Of a DNA stretch of 64,000 nt, positions 32,298 through 41,209 are shown in pieces. How positions within the stretch are numbered: position 1 is the stretch's first letter; every line of letters starts with the position of its first letter. Origin of the DNA: an uncultured Oscillospiraceae bacterium (GTDB lineage: Bacteria > Bacillota > Clostridia > Oscillospirales > Oscillospiraceae); assembly GCA_900757655.1 (NCBI GenBank), contig CAAEOT010000022.1, forward strand, positions 1 to 64,000. The letters are read 5' to 3'. Made by a program: the position numbers and the translations under genes. Below the pieces are notes generated by a model that was given only the letters and a program-made list of their open reading frames with translations, was not told the DNA's origin and ran no database searches.

Positions 32298-34676
32298 TTA
32301 TTTCAGTTCGACAACGGTCACGCCGCTCTCGCCCTCGCCATAGCGGCCGAGACGGTAGGACTTAACGGCCTTGTTTTTGCGCAGCGACTGCTGCACGGCG
32401 GCACGCAGCGCGCCGGTGCCCTTGCCGTGGATGATGGTGACCTTTTCGAGCTTGGCCATGACGGCATTGTCGAGAAAGCGCTCCGTCGCGGCGACGGCCT
32501 CCATCGTGTCCATGCCGCGCAGGTCGATCTCCGACTCGGCGGCCACATTGCGCAGGCTGGCCGCGTGTGCGGCGGCAAACTTCTGTGCCTCGGGCTTCTC
32601 GTTTTCCAGCAGATACACGTCCTGCTCCTTGGCCGTCACGTTCATGATGCCCGCACGCAGGCTCAGCGTCCGGTCGGCGGAGATGGCTGTGACAGTCGCC
32701 TTGATGTCACCCATCTTGCGCAGCTGCACGGTGTCGCCCACGCGCACCGGGCGGGCGGAGACTTTCTTCTCCTGCGTCTGGGGGTGCGCCGCGGCGGCGG
32801 CGGCGTCCTCGGCCACGTTCAGCTTGCGGCGCAGAGCGGCACGCGCGTCGTTGGCGCGGTGATGGTCGGCGTCCGTCTTTTCCATTTTGCGCAGCGCGTC
32901 GAGCTCGCGCATCACCTCGTCCGCCGTCCGGCGGGCATCGCCGATGATGCGCTCGGCATCGCGGCGGGCCTTCTCGTCCGCCTTTTCCAGCCGGACGGAG
33001 AGCTCCGCCTGCAGGCGCTCGGACTTGCGGCGGGTGTCCTCCGCAGCACGCAGCTGACGCGCCGCCTCGGTGCGGTCGCGCTCCATGAGCTGGCGCACCT
33101 GCTCGAGCTTTTCGATGGTGGCCTCCATGCTCGCGCTCTCGGTGCTGACGCGGCTGCGCGCGTCGTTGATGATCTCCTGCGGCAGGCCCAGCCGCTCGGA
33201 AATGGCAAAGGCATTGGACTTGCCGGGAATGCCGATGAGCAGGTGGTACGTCGGGCGCAGGGAGTCCACGTCAAACTCACACGAGGCGTTCATGACGCCG
33301 GGCTGCGTGGTAGCGTAGACCTTGAGCTCCGTATAGTGCGTCGTGGCCGCGATGAGCGCGCCGCACTTGCGCCCGCGCTCGATGATGGCGATGGCCAGCG
33401 CCGCGCCCTCGGCCGGGTCCGTGCCGGCGCCGAGTTCGTCGAACAGCAGCAGCGACCGGTCATCGCAGTCCTTGAGCATACGCACGGTGTTCGTCATGTG
33501 CGCCGAGAACGTGGACAGCGACTGCTCAATGCTCTGCTCGTCGCCGATGTCGGCCATGATCTCGTCGAACACCGGCATGGTGCTGCCGTCGGCGCACGGG
33601 ATATGCAGGCCGCACTGCGTCATCGCGGCGAGCAGGCCGATGGTCTTGAGCGTAACGGTCTTGCCGCCGGTGTTTGGGCCGGTGATGACGAGCGTGTCAA
33701 ATTCGCCGCCGAGCGCCACGTCGATCGGCACGGCGGTGTCCTTCGGCAGGAGCGGGTGGCGCGCGCGGCGCAGCTGCAGCTGCTTATCCGTCAGCTCCGG
33801 CGCGATCGCGTCGAGCTGGTAGGCAAGCTTGGCTTTGGCGAAAATGAGATCCAGGCGCACGAGCACGTCAAAGTCGCTCGAGATGTCCTCCCGGTGCGCG
33901 GCGCACTCAGCTGAGAGCTCGGCGAGGATGCGCTCGATCTCCGTCTTTTCGCGCGCGCGCAGCTCCCGCAGCTCGTTGTTCGCCTTCACGGCGGCCATCG
34001 GCTCGATGAACAGCGTCGCGCCGGAGGCCGACACGTCGTGCACGAGGCCGGGCACGGCGCCCTTGTGCTCCGCCTTGACCGGCACCACGTAGCGCTCGGA
34101 GCGCATGGTGATGATCGGCTCCTGCAGCGCCTTGGCATAGCTCGGCGAGGAGATGATCTTCTGCAGCGCGTCGTGCACGCGCGCGCTCGCAGCGCGGATC
34201 AGCCGGCGGATGGACGCCAACTCGCTCGACGCGCTGTCGGCAATCTCGTCCTCGCCGGTGATGGAGGTGAAGATCTTCTCCTCCAGAAAGCGGTTGGCCT
34301 GCAGAGCGCTGAAGAGATAGTCGATGCTCGTCTTGTCCTGCCGCTCGCCGGTACCGTAGCTGCGCACGCAGCGCGCCGCCTGCAGCACGCCCGCGATGTC
34401 CAGCAGCTCGCGCGTGTTGAGCGCGCCGCCCATGTCCGCGCGCTGCAGCGCCGCGCGCACGTCCTTTACGCCGGAAAACGACGGACTGCCTTTAACGACC
34501 ATCAGGGATGCGGCAGCGCTCGTCTCGCCGAGGCGGGTCGCCACCACGGCGCGGTCGCCGCTCGGACGCAGAGCCATTGCCTGTGCGCGAGCCGTCTCGC
34601 TCACAGCCTGCGCCGCCAGCAGCGCCAGCACAGCCGGCAGCTCCAGCGTCTGCAGGGATTTTTCATAGGAATCCAT
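32298..34676 (-). CDS. mutS2: Endonuclease MutS2 with Smr domain
   Basis: A 792-residue MutS-family ATPase lacking the mismatch-recognition domain. MutS2 is linked to suppression of homologous recombination and to rescue of collided ribosomes. ATPase: Walker A GPNTGGKTVTLKTIG near 332 and Walker B LLLFDELGAGTDPAEGAALA near 405. A long coiled coil follows (about 515-630). The C-terminal Smr nuclease domain has EIDLRGMDTMEAV near 715 and IIHGKGTGALRAAV near 750. It starts 33 bases after the malic enzyme gene. Confidence 0.97.
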   Translation of the reverse strand: MDSYEKSLQTLELPAVLALLAAQAVSETARAQAMALRPSGDRAVVATRLGETSAAASLMVVKGSPSFSGVKDVRAALQRADMGGALNTRELLDIAGVLQAARCVRSYGTGERQDKTSIDYLFSALQANRFLEEKIFTSITGEDEIADSASSELASIRRLIRAASARVHDALQKIISSPSYAKALQEPIITMRSERYVVPVKAEHKGAVPGLVHDVSASGATLFIEPMAAVKANNELRELRAREKTEIERILAELSAECAAHREDISSDFDVLVRLDLIFAKAKLAYQLDAIAPELTDKQLQLRRARHPLLPKDTAVPIDVALGGEFDTLVITGPNTGGKTVTLKTIGLLAAMTQCGLHIPCADGSTMPVFDEIMADIGDEQSIEQSLSTFSAHMTNTVRMLKDCDDRSLLLFDELGAGTDPAEGAALAIAIIERGRKCGALIAATTHYTELKVYATTQPGVMNASCEFDVDSLRPTYHLLIGIPGKSNAFAISERLGLPQEIINDARSRVSTESASMEATIEKLEQVRQLMERDRTEAARQLRAAEDTRRKSERLQAELSVRLEKADEKARRDAERIIGDARRTADEVMRELDALRKMEKTDADHHRANDARAALRRKLNVAEDAAAAAAHPQTQEKKVSARPVRVGDTVQLRKMGDIKATVTAISADRTLSLRAGIMNVTAKEQDVYLLENEKPEAQKFAAAHAASLRNVAAESEIDLRGMDTMEAVAATERFLDNAVMAKLEKVTIIHGKGTGALRAAVQQSLRKNKAVKSYRLGRYGEGESGVTVVELK

Positions 34677-34709
34677 AGGATGTCTCCTTTGCGGGGGAAA
34701 AATTCAAGA

Positions 34710-35885
34710 TCAGATGCGCGCGACGCCGCTCTCGCGCGCGGCCTGCGCGACCGCCGCGGCCACGGCCGGGCCGACGCGCGGGTCAAAGGCCTTGGGGATG
34801 ATGTAGTCGGCGCACAGCTCCTCGGGCGTGATGAGTGACGAGAGCGCGTGCGCAGCGGCGAGCTTCATGGGCTCGTTGATATCGGACGCGCGCACATCGA
34901 ACGCGCCGCGGAAGATACCCGGGAAGGCCAGCACATTGTTGATCTGGTTCGGATAGTCGCTGCGGCCGGTGCTGACGACGGCCGCGCCTGCGGCCTTGGC
35001 CTCGTCGGGGAAGATCTCCGGCGTGGGGTTGGCGCAGGCAAAGACGATGGCGTCGCGGTGCATGGTGCGCACCATGTCGCCGGTCAGCAAGCCGGGCTGT
35101 GACACGCCGATGAACACGTCCGCATCGCGGACGACGTCGGCCAGCGTGCCGGCCTGACGGCGGAGGTTCGTGACCTCGGCCATCTCGGTTTTGATCCAGT
35201 TCATGTTCTCCGGCCGGCCGGCGTAGATCGCGCCGACCCGGTCGCAGAGCGTCACGTCGCGCGCGCCGGCGCGCAGCAGGAGCTTGCTGATGGAAATGGC
35301 GGCCGCGCCGGCGCCGGACATCACGATTTTCACGTCCTCGAGGCGCTTGCCGACCACGCGCAGCGCGTTCGTGAGGCCCGCGAGCGTGATGATGGCCGTG
35401 CCGTGCTGGTCGTCGTGAAAGACCGGAATGTCGCACAGCTCTTTCAGCTTGCGCTCGATCTCAAAGCAGCGCGGCGCGGAAATGTCCTCCAGATTGATGC
35501 CGCCGAAGCTGCCGGAGAGCAGGTACACCGTGTGCACGAACTCGTCCACATCCTTCGTGCGGATGCACAGCGGAAAAGCGTCCACGTCCGCAAATGCCTT
35601 GAACAGCACGCACTTGCCCTCCATGACGGGCATGCCCGCCTCGGGCCCGATGTCACCGAGGCCGAGCACGGCCGAGCCGTCCGTGATGACGGCGCAGAGA
35701 TTGTGCCGGCGCGTGAGCGTGTAGCTCTTATCGGGGTCGCGCTGGATCTCCAGACACGGCTGGGCCACGCCGGGCGTATACGCGAGCGACAGGTCGTCCT
35801 TTGTGGAGACCGGCACGCGGGTGTTGACTTCGATCTTGCCGCCCCACTGCTCGTGCAGCCGGAGCGATTCTTTTGCGTAATCCAT
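34710..35885 (-). CDS. NAD(P)-dependent malic enzyme
   Basis: Oxidatively decarboxylates malate to pyruvate. The 391-residue short-form enzyme has LAYTPGVAQPCLEI near 34-47 with the catalytic Tyr, HDDQHGTAIITLAGLTNAL near 155-173 with metal ligands, and the nucleotide loop MSGAGAAAISISKLLLRAG near 187. It starts 3 bases from the fumC stop, so the two are co-transcribed and together convert fumarate to pyruvate. Coenzyme preference cannot be read reliably. Confidence 0.94.
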   Translation of the reverse strand: MDYAKESLRLHEQWGGKIEVNTRVPVSTKDDLSLAYTPGVAQPCLEIQRDPDKSYTLTRRHNLCAVITDGSAVLGLGDIGPEAGMPVMEGKCVLFKAFADVDAFPLCIRTKDVDEFVHTVYLLSGSFGGINLEDISAPRCFEIERKLKELCDIPVFHDDQHGTAIITLAGLTNALRVVGKRLEDVKIVMSGAGAAAISISKLLLRAGARDVTLCDRVGAIYAGRPENMNWIKTEMAEVTNLRRQAGTLADVVRDADVFIGVSQPGLLTGDMVRTMHRDAIVFACANPTPEIFPDEAKAAGAAVVSTGRSDYPNQINNVLAFPGIFRGAFDVRASDINEPMKLAAAHALSSLITPEELCADYIIPKAFDPRVGPAVAAAVAQAARESGVARI

Positions 35886-35887
35886 GG

Positions 35888-37270
35888 TCAGTCCTCCTGT
35901 TTCGGGTGCACCATATCCTCGGGGCGCACCCAGGCGTCAAACTCCTCAGCCGTGAGCAGACCGAGCTCCACCGCCGCAGCCTTGAGCGTCTGCCCGGTGG
36001 CGTGGGCGTGCTTTGCGATTTTTGCGGCGTTTTCATAGCCGATGTGCGGGTTGAGTGCCGTGACGAGCATGAGCGATGCGTCCAGATGCGCCTGAATGAC
36101 GTCGTAATTCGGCCGGATGCCGCGCACGCAGTTGGCCTCGAACGAATCCATGGCGTCGGCAAGCAGACGCGCCGACTGCAGAAAGTTATAGATCGTCACC
36201 GGCAGGAACACATTGAGCTGGAAGTTGCCCTGCGACGCCGCGATGCCGATAGCCGTATCGTTGCCCATGACCTGCACGGCCACCATCGTGACGGCCTCGC
36301 ACTGCGTGGGATTGACCTTGCCGGGCATGATGGAAGAGCCGGGCTCGTTGGCCGGGATGATCAGCTCGCCGATGCCGCAGCGCGGGCCGGAAGCGAGCCA
36401 GCGCACATCGTTTGCGATCTTCATGAGGTCGGCCGCCAGCGCCTTGAGCGCGCCGTGCGCGAACACCATCTGGTCCTTGCTTGTGAGCGCGTGGAACTTG
36501 TTCGGTGCCGACAGGAAGGCGTATCCCAGCAGCTCAGAGATCTCCTCCGCCGCCAGGTCGCCGAACGCCGCCGGGGCGTTGAGCCCAGTGCCGACGGCCG
36601 TGCCGCCGAGGGCCAGCTCGCTCAGCGCGCGGCAGGCCTGCACGATCATATCGCGGTCGTGGCCGAGCATGGCGCTCCAGCCGCTGATCTCCTGCCCGAG
36701 CGTGAGCGGCACGGCGTCCTGCAGATGCGTGCGGCCGATCTTGACCACATCTCGGTACTCCGTGCTCAGGCGGTCAAGCGTTGCCGTCAGGCGGCCGACA
36801 GCCGGCAGGACCTGCTCCTCAAGTGCGACGCGCGCGGCCACGTGCATGGCCGTCGGGAACGTGTCGTTCGAGCTCTGCGAGCAGTTGACATGGTCGTTCG
36901 GGTGCACGAGCGTCTCGCCCAGCAGCTCATTGGCGCGGTGGGCAATGACCTCGTTGACATTCATATTCGTCTGCGTGCCGCTGCCGGTCTGCCAGACGGC
37001 GAGCGGGAAGTTGCCGTCGAGCGAGCCGTCAAGGATCTCGTGGCAGGCGGTCTCGATGGCACCGGCGCGGCGGGCGTCGAGCACGCCGAGCTGCGCATTG
37101 GCACGCGCCGCCGCGAGCTTCACGACCGCGAACGCGCGGATGACCTCCGGCGGGATCTTCTCGGTGCCGATGCGGAAATTTTCAAAGCTGCGCTGCGTCT
37201 GCGCGCCCCAGTAACGGTCGGCAGGCACACGCACCTCGCCCATCGTATCATGCTCCAGACGGTATTCCAT
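35888..37270 (-). CDS. fumC: Class II fumarate hydratase FumC
   Basis: Interconverts fumarate and malate. At 460 residues it has the class II length. N-terminal: MGEVRVPADRYWGAQTQRS. Active-site parts: SQSSNDTFPTAMHVAA near 135-150 and the superfamily signature GSSIMPGKVNPTQCEA near 315-330 with the catalytic Ser. This oxygen-stable, iron-free class contrasts with the iron-sulfur class I enzymes common in anaerobes. It is the first gene of the fumC-malic enzyme pair. Confidence 0.96.
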   Translation of the reverse strand: MEYRLEHDTMGEVRVPADRYWGAQTQRSFENFRIGTEKIPPEVIRAFAVVKLAAARANAQLGVLDARRAGAIETACHEILDGSLDGNFPLAVWQTGSGTQTNMNVNEVIAHRANELLGETLVHPNDHVNCSQSSNDTFPTAMHVAARVALEEQVLPAVGRLTATLDRLSTEYRDVVKIGRTHLQDAVPLTLGQEISGWSAMLGHDRDMIVQACRALSELALGGTAVGTGLNAPAAFGDLAAEEISELLGYAFLSAPNKFHALTSKDQMVFAHGALKALAADLMKIANDVRWLASGPRCGIGELIIPANEPGSSIMPGKVNPTQCEAVTMVAVQVMGNDTAIGIAASQGNFQLNVFLPVTIYNFLQSARLLADAMDSFEANCVRGIRPNYDVIQAHLDASLMLVTALNPHIGYENAAKIAKHAHATGQTLKAAAVELGLLTAEEFDAWVRPEDMVHPKQED

Positions 37271-37307
37271 CCTGTAACCTCTTTTCGCAAAAATCTCAGA
37301 TGCCGCT

Positions 37308-37337
37308 ATTATACGCCCATCTGCCCGCGCACCGCAA
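37308..37337 (-). promoter_or_regulatory. Candidate promoter of fumC-malic enzyme
   Basis: TTGCGG (37337-37332), an 18-bp spacer and a consensus TATAAT (37313-37308) on the minus strand, about 38 bases upstream of the fumC ATG. Confidence 0.55.
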
Positions 37338-37351
37338 CCCCGGAAACGCGC

Positions 37352-37384
37352 AAAAACAGCGCCGTCCGATTGGATGGCGCTGTT
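37352..37384. terminator. Terminator after the C39-type peptidase gene
   Basis: A 13-bp stem (AACAGCGCCGTCC / GGATGGCGCTGTT, 4-nt loop) with T-runs on both strands. It lies 6 bases past the minus-strand stop, so its natural job is to end that gene. Confidence 0.85.
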
Positions 37385-37389
37385 TTTTA

Positions 37390-38181
37390 TCAGCCCGCGC
37401 GGCGCAGCACCCAGAGACTCTGGATCTGCCCGGCAAGGGTGTCATAGTCCCAGCTCTTGCCTGAATTTGTGGTACTGTTTGGATCGTTGAGCGTGATCTT
37501 GTCGCCGTCGTGCCCGGTCAGGACGAGAAAGTGCCCGTCGGTCGTGAAGTCGCCCGGGCCGACGACCACGATGATCGGATTGCCGACGTCGAGATTGCGG
37601 TAGATACGGTCCTTGTCCAGCGGGATCTGCGTCACATCGAGGCCGAGCATCCGCCCACCCTCGGAGATGAGCGCCCACTTGCTGCCGCTGCCGGGCACGT
37701 TGAACTGGTGCTGCTCGGCAAACCGGCACATCCAAAGCGGGTCTTTCGTCGTGTCACCGGTGAGGTAGATCGTGACCATGGACAGGCACGTCGGTCCGCA
37801 GCCGGCAAGACCGATGATGCTCTCGTTATATTCCCGGTAGCCCCAGCGCTCATCCCACTGCAGCAGCAGCGGCACGGTCTCCGAACCCGCAAGACCACTG
37901 AGGTCGATCGTCGGGGTGAGGTCTTTCTTCTTCGGGTAGTCGCGCACAAAATCGCGTACGTCCGGGTTGCGGGCGTAGAGCTGCACGAGCGCCTCCGGAT
38001 AAGCGTCAAGCGAGACGTCGTTTTTCTCGGCATAGGTATCCAGCTCGCGCTGCGCGCGCTCGGTCGTGGTCCTGCCGCTCGTGAGCAGGCCGCGCGCGAA
38101 CACGCCGAACACGATCAGCGCCAGCAGCACCACAATGACCAGCAGCCGGCGGCGGCCGCGTTTTCTTGTCTTTCGAGACAT
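37390..38181 (-). CDS. Membrane-anchored C39-family cysteine peptidase-like protein
   Basis: A 263-residue protein with a strongly basic N-terminus (SRKTRKRGRRRR-like) and one TM (about 13-31), then an extracellular C39-type papain-fold domain. The catalytic Cys is in LAGCGPTCLSMV near 126 and the His in DGHFLVLTGHDGDKI near 216. Bacteriocin-maturing C39 domains are fused to ABC transporters and cytoplasmic; this one is stand-alone and external, so the substrate is unknown. It has its own transcription signals: TATAAT at about 38221-38216, and a terminator. Confidence 0.82.
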   Translation of the reverse strand: MSRKTRKRGRRRLLVIVVLLALIVFGVFARGLLTSGRTTTERAQRELDTYAEKNDVSLDAYPEALVQLYARNPDVRDFVRDYPKKKDLTPTIDLSGLAGSETVPLLLQWDERWGYREYNESIIGLAGCGPTCLSMVTIYLTGDTTKDPLWMCRFAEQHQFNVPGSGSKWALISEGGRMLGLDVTQIPLDKDRIYRNLDVGNPIIVVVGPGDFTTDGHFLVLTGHDGDKITLNDPNSTTNSGKSWDYDTLAGQIQSLWVLRRAG

Positions 38182-38274
38182 GGCGGGTCTCCTTTCCCGT
38201 AGGGGATGCTCCTAATTATACACGGTTTGCGGGCCGGAAATCCTGAAAAATTTCTGAATTCTTGCAAAAAAGCA

Positions 38275-38302
38275 AAACAGCCGGACGCGTTCAGCGTCCG
38301 GC
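38275..38302 (-). terminator. Intrinsic terminator after the lipoprotein gene
   Basis: A 9-bp GC stem (GCCGGACGC / GCGTCCGGC, 5-nt loop) followed by TGTTTTGCTTTTTT on the minus strand. Confidence 0.8.
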
Positions 38303-38320
38303 CGGGGTGATGGCAAGGAT

Positions 38321-38863
38321 TCAGTTGGCCTCCGTCTGGCGGAACACATCGGTAAATGCCTGATATGCACCGTTGTTGCTCATGGGCGTGAGATACATGA
38401 GGCCGTTTTCGAGCGTGCAGCGGAACATCTGCACCGTGCCGTTGTCGAGCGCCAGCGTCAGGTTGTCGCCGTTGAGCGCAAACTCAAAGGCCTGCGCCGC
38501 GCCGTCAGCGTCCGTATAAGTGCCCGTGCCGTCGGCACGGAACACCAGCTCGCGGATCGTGCCGGGTTCCTTAATGTCCGTGGCCGTTTTCGCGCCGGTA
38601 TCCGCATCGGGCAGGATCTGGCTGAGACTGCTGTCATCCGACTTTTTGTCGGCATCCGTGCGCTCAAAGGCCCACGTGCCGGCCAGGATCTTATTGACCT
38701 CGCTGTCACCGGTCTGAATGCCGGACTTGACATCCGTCGTGGCCGTCGGTGTTGCCTCCGGGGCGGGCGTTGCCTGCGCTTCCACGCCGCGGCCGGTGCA
38801 GCCGGCGATCAGCAGCGTGCAGAACAGAAAAATTGCAGTAGTGAGAAGCTGAAAACGTTTCAT
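38321..38863 (-). CDS. Predicted lipoprotein of unknown function
   Basis: A 180-residue protein with a signal peptide and a lipobox (LLIAGC, Cys at 21), then an Ala/Thr/Pro-rich spacer. A domain of about 120 residues follows with short beta-type repeats (GTWAFERTD, ELVFRADGTGTYTDADG, FALNGDNLTLALDNG), similar in feel to lipocalin-like DUF domains found in Clostridia. The ATG overlaps the stop of the ligase-like gene by one base, so the two are coupled. I cannot name a function. Confidence 0.75.
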   Translation of the reverse strand: MKRFQLLTTAIFLFCTLLIAGCTGRGVEAQATPAPEATPTATTDVKSGIQTGDSEVNKILAGTWAFERTDADKKSDDSSLSQILPDADTGAKTATDIKEPGTIRELVFRADGTGTYTDADGAAQAFEFALNGDNLTLALDNGTVQMFRCTLENGLMYLTPMSNNGAYQAFTDVFRQTEAN

Positions 38864-40362
38864 CAGAACAGTCTCCTTTCCGGTGTGCTCGCGGAGCCGA
38901 CCTTGACCGGCACCGCAGCAGTATCGGGCTGCCGCTCGACGACCACAAACATGGCCACCATGAGCAGCGCGTTCGGCATCGGGCAGAACATGCCCGGGTT
39001 CGTCATGGAAATGAGCAGCATGGCAAAGTAGGATAGCGCGAAGGCCATCGTCGTGCGGCTGCGCTTGCGCCAGAGCAGGCGCACGCGGTCATAAAACAGC
39101 CAGCCGTAGCCGACCACGCCGACAAGGCCCATACTGCCGAGTATCTGCGCAATGAGGTTATGGTACCAGACGATACTGCCCTCCACGCCGAGGAAGATCG
39201 GCGCATTGTGCATCGAACCGAGACCGCAGCCAAAGAGCGGATTCTTCACGAAATCCAGCAGACCCTGAATGAAAAACGTGTACCGGCTGTCATCCGGGGA
39301 GATGAGCGCGCCGTCGACCATGCGCGAGGCAAACAGCCGCGGCACGAGCGCGATCAGCAGCGCGACCGCCGGAATCAGGCTGATGAGCCCGACGCGGCGA
39401 TAGAACGCGCGGCGCTCGGGATTGCAGTAATACACATAGGCCAGGCACAGCAGCAGCATCGCCGTGCCGAAGATCAGGCCGCTGCGTGAGCCGGTCATGA
39501 GCAGCATGAAGTACAAAAACGCGACCGACAGGAAGTGCCGCCGGTCATGCGCGGCAAAGTACGCCGCGGCAGGCAGCGCGATGAGCAGCATCGTGGCGCT
39601 GAAGTTGCGGTACTTGAAGTAGAGCGTGGCAAAGTCCTGCAGGAACTCCTGAAGGTTGCGCACATAAAACAGCGCCACCACGAAGCCCGTAAACAGGCCA
39701 CCGGCATAGAGGATCTGCAGCATGCGCTCGGCGACGTCATAATCGCGCGCACGATCCGCCTCGCTGCGGCACAGCAGATAGGCCAGCAGCATCACGACGC
39801 CAAGGCCAAGGGAATAGTACAGCGCAGTGGGTGAGAAATACTCCTCGCGGGAGATGAAGCCGAGACCGCCGAGCAGCGTCGCGACCGACACGGCCACCAT
39901 GCCGTGCAGGCAGCCGCCGTTGCGCGGTGCACGGGCGTAGGCCCCGATGTGCACGAGCAGCGCCGCCGCGGCCAGCAGACCGATCCACCAGAAGCGCAGC
40001 AGGCTGTAGAGCTCGTCATAAAACTCCGTGCCCACCATGGCCAGCAGCACAACCGGGAACAGGATACTCAGCAGATCGTCGCAAAACAGCAGCAGGAAGA
40101 TCAGCGTGGACATGACGAGAACGCCGCCCACGACCGGCAGTCCGGCCGCCATGAACACCGCGAGCATCAGAAAGCAGACCGGGAAGTACAGCTTGCTGTG
40201 CCAGAAGCGGTCTGCCACGCTCTGACAGGCGGAAACGAGTGCCGACGCGCCGCCGATGCGCTCATCCAGGAACGCGCACACACGGTCGAACATCCGCGCG
40301 AAACGATGGCCGCGCCCCGTCTGCTCCGTATTCGATTGGACAAGTTTATCAAAAGCATTCAT
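38863..40362 (-). CDS. O-antigen ligase / Wzy-like membrane protein
   Basis: A 499-residue protein with about twelve TMs. The Wzy_C-type pattern is visible: TGSRSGLIFGTAMLLL near 305, the loop DDSRYTFFIQGLLDFVKNPL near 370, and GSMHNAPIFLG / WYHNLIAQILGSMGLVG near 400-430 with the conserved His-Asn. Such proteins ligate or polymerise polysaccharide outside the membrane. There are no glycan genes next to it, so the acceptor is unknown. The start is placed at MNAFDKLVQ; two ATGs six bases apart are possible and the RBS is weak. Confidence 0.82.
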   Translation of the reverse strand: MNAFDKLVQSNTEQTGRGHRFARMFDRVCAFLDERIGGASALVSACQSVADRFWHSKLYFPVCFLMLAVFMAAGLPVVGGVLVMSTLIFLLLFCDDLLSILFPVVLLAMVGTEFYDELYSLLRFWWIGLLAAAALLVHIGAYARAPRNGGCLHGMVAVSVATLLGGLGFISREEYFSPTALYYSLGLGVVMLLAYLLCRSEADRARDYDVAERMLQILYAGGLFTGFVVALFYVRNLQEFLQDFATLYFKYRNFSATMLLIALPAAAYFAAHDRRHFLSVAFLYFMLLMTGSRSGLIFGTAMLLLCLAYVYYCNPERRAFYRRVGLISLIPAVALLIALVPRLFASRMVDGALISPDDSRYTFFIQGLLDFVKNPLFGCGLGSMHNAPIFLGVEGSIVWYHNLIAQILGSMGLVGVVGYGWLFYDRVRLLWRKRSRTTMAFALSYFAMLLISMTNPGMFCPMPNALLMVAMFVVVERQPDTAAVPVKVGSASTPERRLF

Positions 40363-40475
40363 AAGCATCAAAAATCGTCCGGAAAGCTCCGCCGGGTCCG
40401 CCCGGCGCGGGAAGAAAATGATCGTGTAACCGGCTGATACCAGCCTAAATCTTCCCATCTTTCAATCGCGGATGC

Positions 40476-40504
40476 ATTATAGCGCGCCGTCTCCAGGAAG
40501 TCAA
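40476..40504 (-). promoter_or_regulatory. SigA-type promoter of the ligase-lipoprotein pair
   Basis: TTGACT (40504-40499), a 17-bp spacer and a consensus TATAAT (40481-40476) on the minus strand; leader of about 105 nt. In the 334-base gap 40363-40696 I otherwise see only a hairpin (40603-40631) and an AT-rich stretch at about 40505-40580. Confidence 0.75.
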
Positions 40505-40602
40505 TACTTAAAATAGATTTAACATTTCTGAAATTTTTTCGCGTGCATTTTTGATGTATATTACTATATATTCTCTGCGCATTTTGTCGTATTTGCACAG
40601 CA

Positions 40603-40631
40603 AAGCCGCAGCTTTCCAAAAACTGCGGCTT
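40603..40631 (-). terminator. Probable terminator after the Gx-transporter gene
   Basis: A 9-bp stem (AAGCCGCAG / CTGCGGCTT, 11-nt loop) about 65 bases past the minus-strand stop. The T-tract is weak, so confidence is moderate. Confidence 0.45.
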
Positions 40632-40696
40632 CTAACATATCGAATATTTTAAAAATACAGGCCATTAAAATGTTACAGAAAAATGACAAGACTGGC

Positions 40697-41209
40697 TCAT
40701 GTCTGCGGAAAATGTCCGGTTTTGCGCAGTGCGCGCACGAGATACATGGCAGCCGCGCCGGTGAACGCCCCGGTGATGACGCTTGCCGCGACGAGCGCGG
40801 GTGCATACACCAGAATGGACGGCGTGCCCGTGACCCAGACGGCGACCAGCAGCTGCCCGGCATTGTGCCCGAAGGCTGCCAGCACGCTCACGACCCAGAG
40901 CAGCCGCTCCGGAAAGTGGCGGATGGTCAGGCACATGATAAGATAGGCAAACACGCCGCCCGCGATGCTGAAGAGCATCGCCGACACGCCGCCGGTAAAA
41001 ACGCTGCCGAGCACAATGCGCACGAGCAGGATCTCCCCTGCCTGCCGCCGGCCGAGCAGGGCCATGGCGATGAGCGTGACGATATTGGCAAGGCCGAGCT
41101 TCACGCCCGGGATCGGCACAATGGGCGGGATCTGCGCCTCGGCAACGAAGATCGTCAGCGCGATGGCGGTGAACATGGCCAGAACGGCCAGACGCTTCGT
41201 CCCCTTCAT
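40697..41209 (-). CDS. Gx transporter family protein (heptaprenyl diphosphate synthase component I type)
   Basis: A 170-residue membrane protein with about five TMs of the Gx_transp family. It has IPPIVPIPGVKLGLANIVTL near 25-44, a Gly-rich SVFTGGVSAMLFSIAGGVFA region near 67-86, and FGHNAGQLLVAVW near 110. The family was once annotated as heptaprenyl synthase component I, but it looks like a small ECF-S-like transporter. The ATG overlaps the NusG-domain-II gene as ATGA. That neighbour is its usual partner. Confidence 0.87.
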   Translation of the reverse strand: MKGTKRLAVLAMFTAIALTIFVAEAQIPPIVPIPGVKLGLANIVTLIAMALLGRRQAGEILLVRIVLGSVFTGGVSAMLFSIAGGVFAYLIMCLTIRHFPERLLWVVSVLAAFGHNAGQLLVAVWVTGTPSILVYAPALVAASVITGAFTGAAAMYLVRALRKTGHFPQT

